A stretch of DNA of 64,000 nucleotides from Neostapfia colusana (GCA_030760725.1 JASWHV010000008.1:27934720-27998719); one strand, 5' to 3'. Counted from the first letter of the stretch, positions 1-13,185 are shown. Notes: generated from the letters alone by a model not told the origin. Numbers and translations: made by a program.

Positions 1-1299
1 TTCGTTAGCAACTCCATCATAGGCTTTGCTATCTTAGAGAAGTCCTTGATGAAGCGTCGGTAGTATCCAGCCATCCAAAGAAAACTCCGAATATCCCTCA
101 CGTTTTGCGGTTCGTTCCACTTCAGAACATCTCCCACTTTTCCGGGATCAACCGATACCCCTTCCTTGGAGATAATGTGGCCTAGGAACGGTATTTCCTT
201 TAGCCAAAATTGACACTTGTGAAACTTGGCATACAATTGATGCTCACGCATTTTCTGCAAGGTCAGTTTCAAATGTTCTTCATGCTCCTCCTCACTTTTT
301 GAATACACCATAATGTCGTCGATGAAAACCACGACGAACTTATCTAAGTACTCCATGAAGACCTTGTTCATGAGGTACATGAAGTATGCGGGTGCATTTT
401 TTAACCCAAAATACATGACGGTATATTCATACGAACTATACCGTGTTCGAAAGGCAGTCTTGGGTATATCGGAGGGCTTAATCTTCAGCTGGAAATATCC
501 CGACCGAAGGTCAATCTTGGAGAACACTCGGGCTCCTTTCAATTGGTCGAATAGGTCCTCTATACGGGGCAGAGGGTATTTGTTCTTGATTGTCACCTCG
601 TTGAGAGACCTATAGTCCACGCACATCCTTTGGGTTCCATCCTTCTTGTCCACGACGAGCACAGGAGCTACCCATGGTGACGAGCTTGGACGTATAAAAC
701 CCTTCTCCAACTGCTCTTGAATTTGCTTCTTGAGTTCTACTAGTTCATTGACGGGCATCCAATAGGGTCTCTTTGCTATGGGTGCAGTTCCGGGTACCAA
801 ATCAATGACAAACTCAATGTCCCGATCAGGGGGCATACCTGCAAGCTCCTCTGGAAACACGTCCGAGAATTCTTGAACCACTAGAATGCTGTCCAATGTT
901 GCTCCTTCGACGTGGTTCAAAATTGCCTTTTCGGTTGTTCATTGGGCTGACTCAAACTCAACACGAATACCGTGCTCATTTTTCAACTGCACACTACTTT
1001 CAGCACATTGGATTACCCCGTTGTGCTTGCTTAGCCAATCCATCCTGAGTATTATGTCAATCCCTTGGGAATCCAAGACAATGAGGTTGGCAAGGATGTC
1101 TACTCCCCTTATTTTAAGGCTTACTTTCGGACATACTATATTAGTCCTCATCTCTCCTCCGGGAGAATTAACTAACAGCACATTTTAAGTGTGATATGGG
1201 TAGATTATGCTTGGCAACATACTTGGATGATATGAAGGAATGTGATGCTCTAGAATCAAATAAGATGGTGGTCGGGTTGGAGTTGGCAAGGAACACACC
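1..1299 (-). pseudogene. Element A pol: protease and reverse transcriptase (partial, degenerate)
   Basis: Minus-strand pol remnant. The retroviral-type aspartic protease at its upstream end reads F-D-S-R around 1240-1260 where the family has D-S-G or D-T-G, so the conserved catalytic-loop glycine is replaced by arginine. A stop codon at 939-941 interrupts the frame between protease and RT. The RT from about 900 to 1 shows the usual blocks: RPSSSPW, KKDG, VDYRSLNE, KNKYPLPRIEDLFDQL, FSKIDLRSGY and the catalytic FIDDI box near 310-330. RT makes cDNA from the element RNA in cytoplasmic particles. RNase H and integrase would lie beyond the left edge. The frame looks open to the window boundary, but the protease change and stop make the element inactive. 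Confidence 0.8.
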
Positions 1300-2487
1300 A
1301 ATTACGACGTCCTCAGCTTGTTGTGCTTCCTCAGCAGAGACATGGTTCACGTTGCCGCGAACATAGTTTTGCTGTCCTCGGTTTCCTTGATTGTCCACTC
1401 CGTTTGGTCGGGGGTTCTGCTTGTGCACGTTGTCTTGCTGTCCAGGGCCTCTCCTCGGGCACTGGTTCACGAAGTGTCCTATTTCCCCGCATGCAAAGCA
1501 TGCCCTGATGCCTATGGCAGCAGGTACGTTGGGGCAGGGGTTTTGAACAGGAGCGCCCATGTTAGGTCGGGGCACAGGAGGCATGGGCACACGAGGTGCT
1601 GGTGCAACGGGTCGTTGCTGTGGTGGCTGACTAGGGCGGTATGCAGGAGTGGTCGATCCATACTGCGGTGCAGATGGGGGCATGTACCGAGGTCGTACGT
1701 TGTTCCCTTGAGGCTGGTATGGCATCTTCCTCTTGCACTCTCGCTCGATCTCTCGGATCTTGCTTTCGACTACTATAGCCTTGTCAACCAGCTTCTGAAA
1801 GCTTGCGTAGTCATTGTTGAGGAGCTGAATCTGAATCTTATTGTTCAACCTTCTCATGAACAGGTATTGCTTTCTCTGGTCTGAGTTGACATCTTCGGGG
1901 GCATACCGGGACAGTTGTGTGAACTTGTTAAGATACTCATTCACGCTTCTCTGTCCTTGGCGGAGACCTTCAAACTCCTGTCTCTTGAGCATCATTACAC
2001 CAGCAGGGATGTAATGAGAGCGGAAACTTTCCTTGAACTCAGTCCAAGTGATCGTCTCCGGGTCGACATGAGCGTTGCTTAGGGCATCCCACCAGTCAGT
2101 GGCAGCTCCCATAAGTTGGTGCGACGCAAAAAGAACCTTTTCTCGGTCATTGCACTGCACTATGGCAAGCTTCTTCTCCATGGATCTCAATCAGTCATCG
2201 GCCTCCATGGGGTCGTTAGCTTGAGCAAAGGTGGGTGGTCGAGTCCTCATGAACTCTACCAGCTTATTATGAGCCGACGGTGGTGGTGGCGGTGGTGCTG
2301 GAATGGGGTTGTTGTTGTTGGCCTGCAACTGACCCAAAGTTTGGATCATGGTTTGCATAAGTTGGTTCTGCATGGCCATCAACCATTCCAGGTGGTTCTC
2401 ACCATCTCCGGGGTTAACAGGAACTTCATCGTGGCCATCCTCTTGGTTGTCACGGACGTTCCTTCGGCCGGCGTTTCCTCTCACCAT
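1300..2487 (-). pseudogene. Element A gag with CCHC zinc knuckle
   Basis: Gag capsid/nucleocapsid protein of element A, starting at the ATG ending at 2487. The N-terminal 98 codons end at a TGA at 2191-2193, in a place where related Gags have a conserved Trp (E-A-D-D-W), so this is probably a W-to-stop transition. The frame continues through the retrotransposon gag domain (WWDALSNAH, then F-R-S-H-Y-I-P, then EFEGLRQGQRSVNEY), a proline/glutamine-rich linker, and a CX2CX4HX4C knuckle (CFACGEIGHFVNQC, about 1457-1499) that would bind RNA. It reads on into protease. Gag packages element RNA. Identification is firm and function is lost because of the stop. Confidence 0.85.
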
Positions 2488-2986
2488 CGTTGAGAGAGAT
2501 CGAAACAGAATAGAAGGTTAGAAGATTAGGTAGATCCCCTCAACTATATGCATCAAGGTGGGTTGGACTATATATATTAGCCCATATGAGTATGTGAACA
2601 AGTGCCGAAACATCTCACACCTCTTCTTACTTATGTGTGGATATGGACAACGTTTTGAGACGTCCCACAACTCACACTAAACACATAATCACAAACAATC
2701 ATCACAAGGGCTCACACAACTCCTGTTCAAGGCTTGTTCAATGGGGGTCCTATATGACTTAGTGTGATGTCAAATCTGTGATCCAACTATGGCTTCTCCT
2801 AGACTTGTATCCTATGTCAAGGTAGTTCCAATGCCAATCTATGCATCCTATGGTCAGTGTGGCTTAGCTACCAATCTGTGTCTGATACCAATCTGTGACC
2901 TCTATCTAAGCGTGTAACCTACCGTGAACCCGTGATTCTGGTACCAATCTGTGATTGTATCTAGATGTGTAATCTACCCTCAACCG
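2488..2986 (-). other. Element A untranslated leader
   Basis: About 500 bases between the PBS and the gag ATG of element A on the minus strand. No ORF of note. Its LTR-proximal part (from about 2868) holds tandem copies of the PBS/LTR-edge sequence, annotated separately. Elements D, H and K2 in this window have leaders of 1.2 kb or more. Confidence 0.6.
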
Positions 2987-3009
2987 TGGCTCTGATACCA
3001 ATCTGTGAC
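2868..3009 (-). repeat. Tandem copies of the PBS/LTR-edge sequence
   Basis: The string CCAATCTGTG recurs at about 2871, 2888, 2944 and 2998. Three copies are preceded by CTGATA or CTGGTA (2882, 2938, 2992), giving a period of about 55 bases. The copy at 2992 abuts the LTR and is the real primer site. The upstream ones are diverged duplicates. The unit therefore contains the primer-binding site plus the first bases of the LTR edge. Confidence 0.65.
2987..3000 (-). promoter_or_regulatory. Primer-binding site of element A (initiator tRNA-Met)
   Basis: On the minus strand this reads TGGTATCAGAGCCA, complementary to the 3' end of plant initiator tRNA-Met. It is separated by a short spacer from the LTR end (GGTGTCACA). 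It primes minus-strand cDNA synthesis and fixes the LTR boundary at 3004. Confidence 0.85.
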
Positions 3010-4724
3010 ACCCTCAATTCTGTGGAAAACCTCGAAAACGAGAACTGATGCATATGTGTGCCCAGAATGTTCATCACACATACACATATGTTCCACAAAC
3101 TGAATTCAGAATATATATAACCACGAATAACAGAGTTTATTACAATGTTTCATGAGTCTTGAACTCATGCTCATAGCGGAAGTCTTATTTCTATGCAGCA
3201 GAAGTCTTCTAACTAATGCGGAAGCAATTTAACTAATGCGGAAGTAATTTTTAGCAGCAGTGGCTCCATCTCTATTCCATCCCCACAGGCAAGGTTGAGG
3301 ACAGATTTACAAGCCTAATGCTCCACTTGGTCTTCATAATAATTTCCTCCTGTTGCTGATAATGAAATAATGCAAGTTTGAGTACAATGATGTACTTAGC
3401 AAGTGCGGAAAAATATGATATGTAGCTCATAACAAGGTAGGTATAAAAATGCTTATTGCAGAAATCAAAGTTATTTATCAAAAACCACGATAAAACAGCA
3501 ACTCATCTTTAAGTGAATGTAATTCCAACATGTATTAAAATACCAATCATACATCCATTGTTCATTACCTTCCATGTCACAACCAGTCATTAATCAATCT
3601 CTTTCTTGCTCACGAATACCTCCTCATATTTGCTACCATCTCACGAATACCATCTCGTATTCGCTACCATTTCATCCCATAAACAACTTCGTCTCCCACC
3701 GAGACCAACCTTGTTGCCATGACTCAACAGTCATGCAACTCATCTTATCACCCGGACTCAACAGTCCCGAAAACCAAACCAAAACCAAACCATCCAGAAC
3801 CATAACCAATAACCATCCCAACTAATCATGGAAGTTGGCCAGGTGCTCGTGACCGTAAGCTCGGCTATCATGATAGTTTTAGACTCTGCAGAGTTTGCAC
3901 CTCTTTACCCACAAGTTTTTGATTTCGTAACCCGTCGGCGACTGTAGAACCTCCATTATACCAGTACACAACCGTCGGTGTATGGCCAAGAGATCACAAA
4001 ATAGCCTTTACAAAGGGGCTACTAGGTGTATGGACTCACTAAGGTTTCATCGGCAGGGTAGAATCTCCAATTCTCCAACCCACGGGCCCCCTCTTGTGCC
4101 ATGCAGTTCCCAGGGCAGTCCTCACTCGACTCCCATTCCCCACGCCTTCCACGGTCCATAACAATATAGCAACTTACGTAATTAGTCAGCTAAGCCGCAC
4201 CCATACATGGCCTTGTGGTGGCACTGTTATCCTGGCATGTGCTCGCATGAACCGGTCCTTAGACCTACGGCAAGTAAACCACCATCTCATGCTACCTCAT
4301 TCACAAACCCAGTCTTGCCTAGATCTCCATCCGATTCATGTTCATTAACAACATCAGTTTCTCATTATCATTACGAGTGCAGTTAGCTAGACACAGCTAT
4401 CTCGCTTCCCAATCCCATGGACTCAGCGAAGCATAAAGTAGAAATCATACCCGACTCATAAACATCCCTGGCGATAAGGGTGGTTTATCCAAAGCTAGTA
4501 AACTCCTATAAAAGGGTTTCCCATCATGTTTGACTCAGCACACACACCTTTTCGCAAAACAAAACAGTTTTTTTTTCTCGCAAAACATAGGATCAATATG
4601 GTCAAGGAGCACTTGCCTTGTTCTTGCGGTTCCGGTTGCTCTTGAATCTCGAATCCTTGTTGTTGCAGCTCGTCGTAGACAGCTCCCTGAGCTTGTCCTG
4701 CTATACAGGATCACACACAAACAA
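3004..4724 (-). repeat. LTR of element A, R/U5-side half
   Basis: Starts on the plus strand as TGTGACACCC next to the PBS and is interrupted at 4724 by a family-B LTR. A reverse-complement match to its PBS-side end appears at about 44984-45192. It contains no gene. The small ORFs here have no coding character. The region around 3900-4480 resembles the corresponding part of the F LTRs, with a shared run containing GAGTTTGCAC, AGAACCTCCATTAT and ACTAAGGTTTCA, so the A and F LTRs are distantly related. Confidence 0.75.
3136..3141 (-). terminator. Polyadenylation signal AATAAA in LTR A
   Basis: AATAAA on the minus strand (TTTATT on plus), about 130 bases before the LTR end. The same context with AATAAA is found in the related LTR fragment at 45055-45060, which supports a conserved 3'-end signal. 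Confidence 0.5.
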
Positions 4725-5477
4725 TGTGGCGGACCGGGATCCGCTCATCCAGGATCACAGAGGGTGGTGCCGCGTGATGCGACACCCGACAGCACCACGT
4801 CATAAGGACATATTATATTACATGAAAAAACTAACTGGAACTGTACAAACTAGTACAATAGTCAGTTACAAACTAGTGTCTCTATTACACAACGGAAGTT
4901 TCTTTTATACATCTCACGCCCGCCTATCTAGCAAAAGTTGGTTGCCCAGACCTAGGGCAACCCACACTAGCTGCACTCCTCAGCTCAGCGCGGTGTGTAC
5001 GGCTCCGACTCAGCCGTGGTCCACGACGGAGGGTAACCATCACCGGTGGACTCGTAACCCGAGTCCGTGGGTGGCTCCTCACCTGAAAAACACTTAAGCA
5101 GCAACCGTGAGTACGAGGGCTCAACAAGATTTAACCGACTCACCTAGGCATGAAACTCTACATGAGGTGTACAATGAACATAGGATAGTAACATTGCAGC
5201 AAATGGACACACCTACAAGTTCATCCTTAATTCATCTTTTAGCAACAAGTTAACAGTTCGGGAATTTGAAATTTAGTAAGCAATATTTGGTGGCACACAT
5301 GTAGCAATACAATTATGTCATAACAGCAATATTGAATCATCACATTTCATACATTAGCCCACGTCACGACTCAGTGACCAAGTGGTACTCTTCACCGCGA
5401 GGGACGGCGAATCGACTCGATATACACCTGCAGGGACACCCAAAGAGCACGTCACGTACGCCCACCCGTGGAGCTGC
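4725..5477 (-). repeat. LTR B1, first segment
   Basis: Begins TGTGGCGGACC and matches B2 from 13373 and, from about 5041, B3 from 35869. It is interrupted at 5477 by solo LTR C and resumes at 9780. Without C the LTR is about 4.16 kb. No gene. The short ORFs have no recognisable product. Confidence 0.8.
5473..5477. repeat. Target-site duplication GCTGC (left) of solo LTR C
   Basis: GCTGC directly before TGTGAGGGACC. The same five bases follow the LTR end at 9775-9779. Joining the two sides at the duplication restores continuity with B3 (GGAGCTGCACAGCACGC around 36297). Confidence 0.9.
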
Positions 5478-8400
5478 TGTGAGGGACCACAGGACCTCGT
5501 TGGGTGGTGCCGTGTTATGCGGCACCCAACAGCACACGGTTCGATGTACACACATCATGTTACATAAATAGTTTGCGGAAGCGTACAAGAAAGTTTTACA
5601 AATAACTATATCAGAGTAAACTACAGCAGAAGACTATCACTCTCACGGCTCATATCTAAACTAGCAACAAAGAAACGGTCCAGCCCGCGGACGTTTCTTA
5701 CTAGCAACACGAAGAACCATCTGCAGCGGCGAGGATGCTCTTCGAGTAAATACTCGGAGGTTCCCGAGTCTCATCGGCATCCCTTCTCATAAGCCTCGAG
5801 TCAATTACCTGCAAAACAACTCGGATAGCATCCGTGAGCATAACTCTCAGCAAGACTTAACCGTCACCATAAACATGAAACTCTATGTGAGGTTATGAAC
5901 CTACAGTAGGATGGCATAAGCATAATTAAACCCCCCCTAAAAGTGAATCCTTACTTTCAGTATTAATTGCAGTATTTTAAGTTACCTTGGGCACGCCACA
6001 TCGAGAGTCCACAATCAAACAAGAAACGCTTTCCCCCGATGTAAATTGCTCATGGCATAAAAGAATCGAGTTTGCACTAGCCTATGCATCAAGATCCAAT
6101 ACAAAGGTAGGATAATACTTCACATCAAAATGATTAGTTCCTTTCTCATGCAAGTTCTTACTACGTCATGACTGTGAGAACAAGTATGCTCGGTCCATTC
6201 CGCGAGCGACGGTGATTCGAATCAATAACACCCGGACTACACGACACGTACGCCCGTACTCGACGTTGCCTACAACAACCATCACTGACATCGTACGTGG
6301 CAGCGTTTCCCCTGTTTCACCCCCGCTGAATCGATCAAGTCGCCCCGTACAGTAGCTACTCTCATGGTGCACCTTCCGACGTGAGATGTCATGAGAATAT
6401 TCCCCACATACTGCACACCGGCCGTCCGCCTGAGGCGACCCGAAAAGTCCCAACGACAGCTTCCCGAGGTACATCGGTTTACTGGGTCCCATATAGCCAG
6501 CATGAGTCCGGTACACAACTCAAACTTGTTCAACAGGGCCGCATACGGATCGGTCCTTTACCGACACGGACAGGTCTACAGCACCCAGGCCCCTATGTCC
6601 TGTTGCCCCTACAACCTTCCGGTCTCAACTTTAACTTGCTAATTCAATTATGAACCAATCCCGTATGCCCCTGTTGTTCCTGAAACTGCGAGTAGCATCT
6701 GACCACTCGACTTCTACCAAACCGTACTTAAGCATGGCAGTTCTACACGGTAATAGACACCTACCCAATACTCCATGGGTCATTTGGCTATGCAAGAAGA
6801 GTATCAAACACTAGACCTAATGCACAGTTCAATTCTTAACCGAAAGTGAATACAAAATAAAAACTTAACAGCTGTTAAATGCAAACCGGAGCTTGCCTGT
6901 TTTGCAGGGTAGTCGTATATAACAGTTAGTGTCCTTGCAGATCCACCCTTGACTTTCTGGATCTTGATCCACTTCGATGAATCACTCCTTTGAGTCCCCT
7001 TCGTTGTGGTTCCTATTGAAATGCATATGCATATGTTTTATAGACTGTAATGGAAAGAAGTTATAGAATTCATTTCTTAGGTACAGAGGTTGTGTGGAGA
7101 AGCCAAGAATGGCTTGGTTGCCTCTGTTGTGCAAAGAAACAGACTTAAACTAAATTGACCTTAAGGCCTTAGCTATACACTAATCATTTCCCCTAATGAA
7201 CATAATGATAAGCTGAAAAGATTGGAGTGCAACTGAAGAACAAGAACTCCAATGGCCTCAGAACTTTTACAGCAGGTTCTATACTACCAAAGGATTTAGC
7301 TTGCCAAATTACAGCTAACGTGGAGTCATATTGTGTCCTCCATAATTCTTACCATATCTCTTATGTATTTTCCCCTCTACATAAGTATGGAGAATAAGAA
7401 CAGGGAGTTCAAGGACTCATCTTGGGCTTACAATTTACATGTGAGTTCTTGATCACATGAGAGTCATCTGGTCCAAAATTCAGCCCTTTTACTTTAGTAG
7501 TTCCCCTAGAACAATTCTTTAAGCATTCCTACGCAACAGAATTAGTTCTGAGGTAATGTGCATTTTCATGCCCAATTAAGTGAACTACAATTCCAAGTAT
7601 GCCTCAGAGAACTTTCCTAAATTTTCTTATGATTTTTGGAGCTATGGATTGCTCAGAATAGATTTTTGAGGTGAGAAACATTTTCTGAAAATGTTTCTGG
7701 ACTCTTTTGAACACAGTAGTTTGCATTTAGCAAATTCCTACGCAAATGATCTTCAAATGAGCTGAAAATCTGCTAGTAGATCAATAATATGCTAAAGAAT
7801 ATTCTGGCAAAATTTGGGGATTTTTGGAAAAGCCAAATTCTCTCAATAATTCTTTTTCAAAAAACATTCCAAGAATTTTCCAGATTATAATATTAACTTT
7901 CATACAAATCTGAGTTTATAATTGGATAGAACTCAGAGAGATGAATCCAACCCAAGTGGAATCACTCAAATTGGAGTTTCCTACAGGGAGATATGAATTT
8001 CCAAAGATTGAGCTAACCCTGGAATTATTTTCCTATTGAAAATCCGGCTGGACCCACTGTTTTGAAGCCCAGCCAATAGAATCGAAGCCACACCGGCCAC
8101 AGCGTCTCTGCGCGCCAACACACGGGATCCCGGCCACACCCGATCCCGGGTTTAAAATTTGAGCTTCTGACAGGCGGGGCCCACGCTTCGTCTTCTTCCT
8201 CCGGCTCTCTCCCCGCGCCCGCACTGCCCCTCGCCGGCCCGACGCCGGAGCTCGCCGGCTCGCCGTTTCCGGCCACCGCCCGAGCTGAAACTCGCCGCCA
8301 GGGAGTTTGTGACACTGAGGAACACAGCTGTGGGGTTTGCTAGGGTTTCCAACGACCGGAACATGGCCGGCTACGTGCGACAGCTACTGTGGGGGTTCGG

Positions 8401-9774
8401 CGGCGTTGCATGGGGTATCCAGCCCGCCAAAACCTGTGCCGACGAGCCCTACAGCACCAGTGGATGATCGCAAGGCTCGGCATGGCGCCTAAACGGCTCG
8501 GGAACAGCCGCAAGTTGGTCGTCACCGTGCGCCCGATTTGGTCTGCCGGAGAAGTGCTCGGTAGACCTCAAAATACGTCGCCCCAAAGGGTTTTCATGCG
8601 ACAGATGCTAAAGAGAACATGATCGCCGGCTAGTCCAGCTCCTACGTGCCAAGTTTGATGAGCTAAGAACGAATAGAAGTGGCGAATTTTGGATTCCCGT
8701 ACCGGATGCTCGGGTTGAAGCCGCCGGAGCAAAACTTCGAAATTCTCCGGCGATGCTTCACGGTATGGCCTGAGCATGGCCTGAGCTTGGCGCATCCGTA
8801 GCTGCGATCGCTCGGCCGTGAAACCCCCTGTGGAGGGCTGTCCACGAGCGCCCGATCACCTTTTTGAGCTCGGTCGCCGCAGCGGCGGTTGTTCTTGGGC
8901 ACCGGGGGCCGCAGCTCGCTTGCTTGCGGGTTAGGGAGGTGGAGGTTGAGCTCGTGGGAGTGTTTAGCAGCTCGGGGGAGGAGGAGGCGTGGTGGTTTTG
9001 CTGATCTTCCGATCGGACCGAGAGCGGAGGGGGAGAACGGCTGCCGTTCGTGCGCTCGCGAGGGGGGGAAGCACAACTGAGCCTTTTGCTAGGCCGAGGG
9101 GACATGAGCACAGGGATCAGCACGAGGGCACCGCCTCGGTGGTCAGCGCATGGGGGAAGGCAGCAGGAGGTGGCGCCGGTAAGCACCTCGGTGGCTCCCG
9201 TGAGCTGTTCGGGGAAATCTCCCACTGAGGCTAGGACTTAGGGTGCAAGACTCCTCCTTTAGCTCTATGACATGTGGGTCCCACTCCACATTTCCTCCAC
9301 AAATATATTCTCAAGCTGATCCTATTAATTCCCACAATTCTGAGTTTTAAAATGTGGGTTAGAATTTGAATCCTTCCAAATCAGTTTGAATTTGCTTGCC
9401 AAATTTGAATTTGGTTGAAGTTTGCAAATTCTTCTCTTTAACTCCTTTTTGAGCCCACCCCACAAATAGAAAGTTGGTGATCAAACTCCTCCTATAATTC
9501 CAACTATGTGGCTGCATTTTTAATCAAAGTCCTTGGTCACTACATGTGTGAACTTTGAATTTCAAATCTGATTTTTCAACTTACATTCAAAGAGGTATTT
9601 AACTCCTTATTGGTTCAAGACTTTTAAATAAAAATGTGAGCCTCATTTTGGATGGTCATCCATGTATTACTTTGCATGAAGAAAAGTTTTAGCAAGTCCC
9701 ATTTTTCATGTCTTTGCCACACATATGAACTCAAACCTTGGTTTTTATTCATACACATTTTTGGGACTTTTAGA
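5478..9774 (-). mobile_element. Solo LTR C (4297 bp) inserted in LTR B1
   Basis: Bounded by GCTGC duplications with no internal domain, so this is a solo LTR left by LTR-LTR recombination. The minus strand starts TCTAAAAGTCCC (the usual TG is changed to TC) and ends CCCTCACA. It is similar over its length, including both ends, to solo LTR K1 (50891-55151, start TGTAAAGGTCCC), which is in plus orientation and of nearly equal length (4261 bp). It includes a GC-rich stretch (about 8040-9240), probably the promoter-proximal and transcribed part. The ORFs in that stretch lie on both strands and are compositional artefacts. Confidence 0.88.
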
Positions 9775-9779
9775 GCTGC
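9775..9779. repeat. Target-site duplication GCTGC (right) of solo LTR C
   Basis: Second copy of the 5-bp duplication. After it the B1 sequence (ACAGCACGCTCACTCGATGT) continues exactly as in B2 and B3. Confidence 0.9.
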
Positions 9780-12700
9780 ACAGCACGCTCACTCGATGTC
9801 GTACGGGGCAACCTTTCACCCAACAGCCCAAACGTCAAACCGGTCGCACCAAAACGAGCAGGAGGTTCCCTACACGGAGCATCTCTCTATGCCCGTTAGC
9901 AGATTTCCACCTTGCTACCCTCAGCTTACACCTATAAATCGGTGCGTTATGCCTCGACACCCGGAGGTTTAGGTTACATCGGTTTATCGGGGCCCATATA
10001 TCCGATATGCCTTCGGTACGTTCAAACTTGATCAGCACGGGCCGCACACCGATCGGTCCTCAATCGACACGGACAGGGCTGCGCACACAAGACTCGCTCT
10101 TGCTTCGCCCTAGCCCCTGCCAAGTCTCATTTTTATTATTAAGGTGATCTCACATCGCTCGAACCAATCCCGTTTGTCCCAAGCCTAATTCGCGAGTAGA
10201 TTCCAACTACTTGACTTTTACCGAAGTCCTATGAATCATTAAGCATAGCCTGTCTACTCGTGTCCTTAGACACTACCCTCACTCTTAGGGGAAACATCTG
10301 GTTAAGCATTTGGGGTTTCATCCATCCTACACCTAATGCACATACATACTTCACACTACGTATGTAAACAAAGTAAAACTTTATAAATGGCTTAATGTAA
10401 ACCGGGGCTTGCCTTGTTGCTGCTGGTCAGTGGTTAGGTCTTCGTCCGGAAGGAGGAAGTCGAGCACTTCCGGAGTATCCTCGCCTTCAGTGACTACACG
10501 TTAATGAATATGCACATAAGTTGAATTGTAAGGATTCTGCTACAAGTTCTGCTAACAAGTTTTCAAAAACTGGAACTCTGTTTAAGAATTTAAAATGAAA
10601 CTGGGGCTAGTGGTTTGGGTTTGGACCAAAGCACATGATTAAGTGCTAAGTGGTTTTCCCCCTCTTCTATATTAATCACCTCAAGTGGTTAAACAGAACA
10701 GGGGTGATCCAGAGCTCCAATGGAGCTGAGAATTTTCATGTGGGTTCCTCGTCACAAGAAAACCCTCTGGACCGACGATTAGCACTTTTCATTTAGTGGT
10801 TTGTTCAGAATAATTTTCTAAGCAATTAAGCAAAGAAGAATTAATTCTGGGATAACACCGGTGTTCATGCCAAACTTAGTGAACTAGAATTTCAATTTTA
10901 GCTCATAGAGTTTGCATGAATTTTCCTAGCATTTTTGGAGCTAAGATTTCCCCAGAACTGAATTTCTAAGTTTTGGAAATTCTCTGAAAATGTTTCTGTA
11001 TTTAAGTGAATACAGCATCTTTAAAGCTGAATTGCCCCTGATCAAATCAACTTCAAATGATCTAAAACTTTTACAGGGGTTCACTAACATCCCAGAGAAT
11101 GTTCTGGCAATATTTGAGGATTTTTGGATTAACTAAACTCCCTCTAGAATTCTTTTCCTGAAACAATTTAAAGAATTTTCCAGAATTAAATAATGGGTTT
11201 CATACAAATTGGGTTGCATATTTGGATAGAACTATTAAAGATGAATCCAACCCAATTTTAATCACTAAAGTTAGAGCTTCCTAGCAAAAGTTATGAGGTT
11301 CTAAAGTTTGGGGAAATTCTGGAATTTGAATTAACCGGGAAAAGTTCAAATCCCTGACAGCGGGTCCGGCCCACACGGGTCACCCCCTCGGCTACACCAC
11401 ACGGGGCCACAGGACTGTTCTCCGCATTGTCACAGATGATCCGGTGAAACAGAAGATCCCCACACTATTTACTGAGCGACTGACAAGCGGGCCCGGCCGA
11501 CTCGTCTTCCTCCTCGAGCTCCCGCGCCCGCGCGCCGTCGAGCTCGCCGGAGCCGCGCTGATTTTTGCTGTCTGGCCAGCTCCTGCACTCTCCCTCGCCG
11601 CCAGGGCCTAGTCCCACATGCTGAACACGCTGGAACTCTCTCCCCCGACCGGTGGTGGCTCTAACCTAGCCGGCGACGGTGCAGCGGCTCGGTACGAGTT
11701 CGGCGATGTCACCAGGCCAATCTAGCCCGCCAAAACCTCGGTGAAAGGGCTCTACAGCACCGACACAACCTATGGAGCAACGACCTAGCCTCTGATCTTG
11801 CTCAAAGTTGTAGCAAACTGGACTTCACCGTGCGACCTAGGTCTAAACCCGGGGATGAACAGAAAACCCATGGAACCCGGTGGTTTCTCGCTGGTTTCTC
11901 GTAGTTCTTGACCGTAGGGTTGCGCACGGATGTTTCTAGCTTGTTGTCGCAGCTGGGGAACAATTTCTCGACTGGTTATCTCGAATTTTCCGATTTAACC
12001 GAACCGGGCTATATCGCATGTCCTCGGCAAGAACTGGAATTCCGGCCAGCACACCCCATGGCATACGGCCGGGGTTGTTGGACAGGGAGTACACTCCCAG
12101 GCGAACCTCCTGGCCGGCTCAAACCGACGTGGGATCAAACCTAGCGGCCGGGCTAGGAGTTTTTAGTCGCGGCGGCTCTACCCGGTGTGGAATGGAAACA
12201 GAGAGCTCGGAGGCGGTTTACCGTGGATGGGGCGCCGGGGTATCGTGTCGATCACGTCGAGGAAACCTCGGCGAAGCTCTGGGTGAGCTCAGGCTTGCGT
12301 GCTAGCTGCGGAGATGAGAGGACGCCAGAGAACCGAAAGTTCAGGGGTGCGCGGCGGTGTTTCTGCGTTGAGGGGCTAGGGAACGGTCAAGGCAGCGACG
12401 GGAGTCGGTTACGGAGGGGGAAATATCCCTGGGCGACCGCCTCGTCGATGCACGCTGTGGGCTGGGCGCTCCGGAGGTGGTGTCCAGGGAACAGCTCGCT
12501 GGCGCGCGGTGAGCATTTGCTTCGGCGAGAAGCAGAGCGCTGCCCGGTTGTTGCACAGCCCTCACACTGACCTGTGGGCCCAACTCTCCCCCTAATCCTC
12601 TTTTCCAAATTCTCCTGTAAATATCCCAGCTACTCTCCATTGAATGAGAGTCTTAGCCCCCAAGTCTAAGTTTGAATTTGAGTTCTCAAATTTGAACGTT

Positions 12701-13185
12701 GTTTGGCTAAATTTGCTTCATGTTTGAACTGAAATTCAAATTCAGTTTTGAAATATTGCAAATTTAGCTCCCGACAAGATGAAGTCCAATGGGGATGAAA
12801 ATTGGTGGACTAACTCAGAAAAATGTGCTGAGTTTGAATATGAAGCCAACTTTTGAATTTAAGTGATGAAAGTTGCTGCAATTTGAATTTACCTTCAAAT
12901 TGGCCTCTTTTTCAAATGCCTCCAAAAGTGCCTCAAAAAGTGTTGGGTTTGCATGAAACTTGGCCCGAACCTTTCCAAGACTTTTTAAGTTCTAGGGGTG
13001 AGCTCAACCTCTCATGTTCATGTGTAGAAATCCTAGTGTGTAAAAGTTAGGGCTTTCCCCTCTAATCACCCTTTTGATGGAGGTTACTTGCTCTTCACAA
13101 TTCTTCACAATATATCCACAACAAAAACTGTGGTGTTGTGAGGTGATGAAAAGTTTTTGCAAGTCCCTTTTCTTGGGCTTTTACA
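9780..13185 (-). repeat. LTR B1, second segment
   Basis: Continuation of LTR B1 to its end at CTTGGGCTTTTACA (minus-strand start TGTAAAAGCCC). It is followed at once by a polypurine tract on the minus strand, which shows this is a 3' LTR. It contains the intact, empty version of the site where the CACTA element sits in B3 (around 11950-11972). A weak AT-rich TATA-like sequence lies near 12610-12625, conserved in B2 and B3. No gene. Confidence 0.85.

Noticed and set aside
2987..3000. TGGTATCAGAGCC as part of a tRNA gene (also at 27921 and 60393)
   Set aside because: Only the primer-complementary 14 bases are present next to LTR ends. No cloverleaf sequence surrounds them.
8025..9241. Many overlapping ORFs of 60-155 codons on both strands in the GC-rich part of solo LTR C (also 11908-12640, 15377-16554, 42235-42889, 51455-52684, 55377-55877 and 56950-58302)
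   Set aside because: They lie in LTRs, overlap in several frames, are rich in Arg/Pro/Ser as expected from GC-rich DNA, and are not conserved between sister LTRs.
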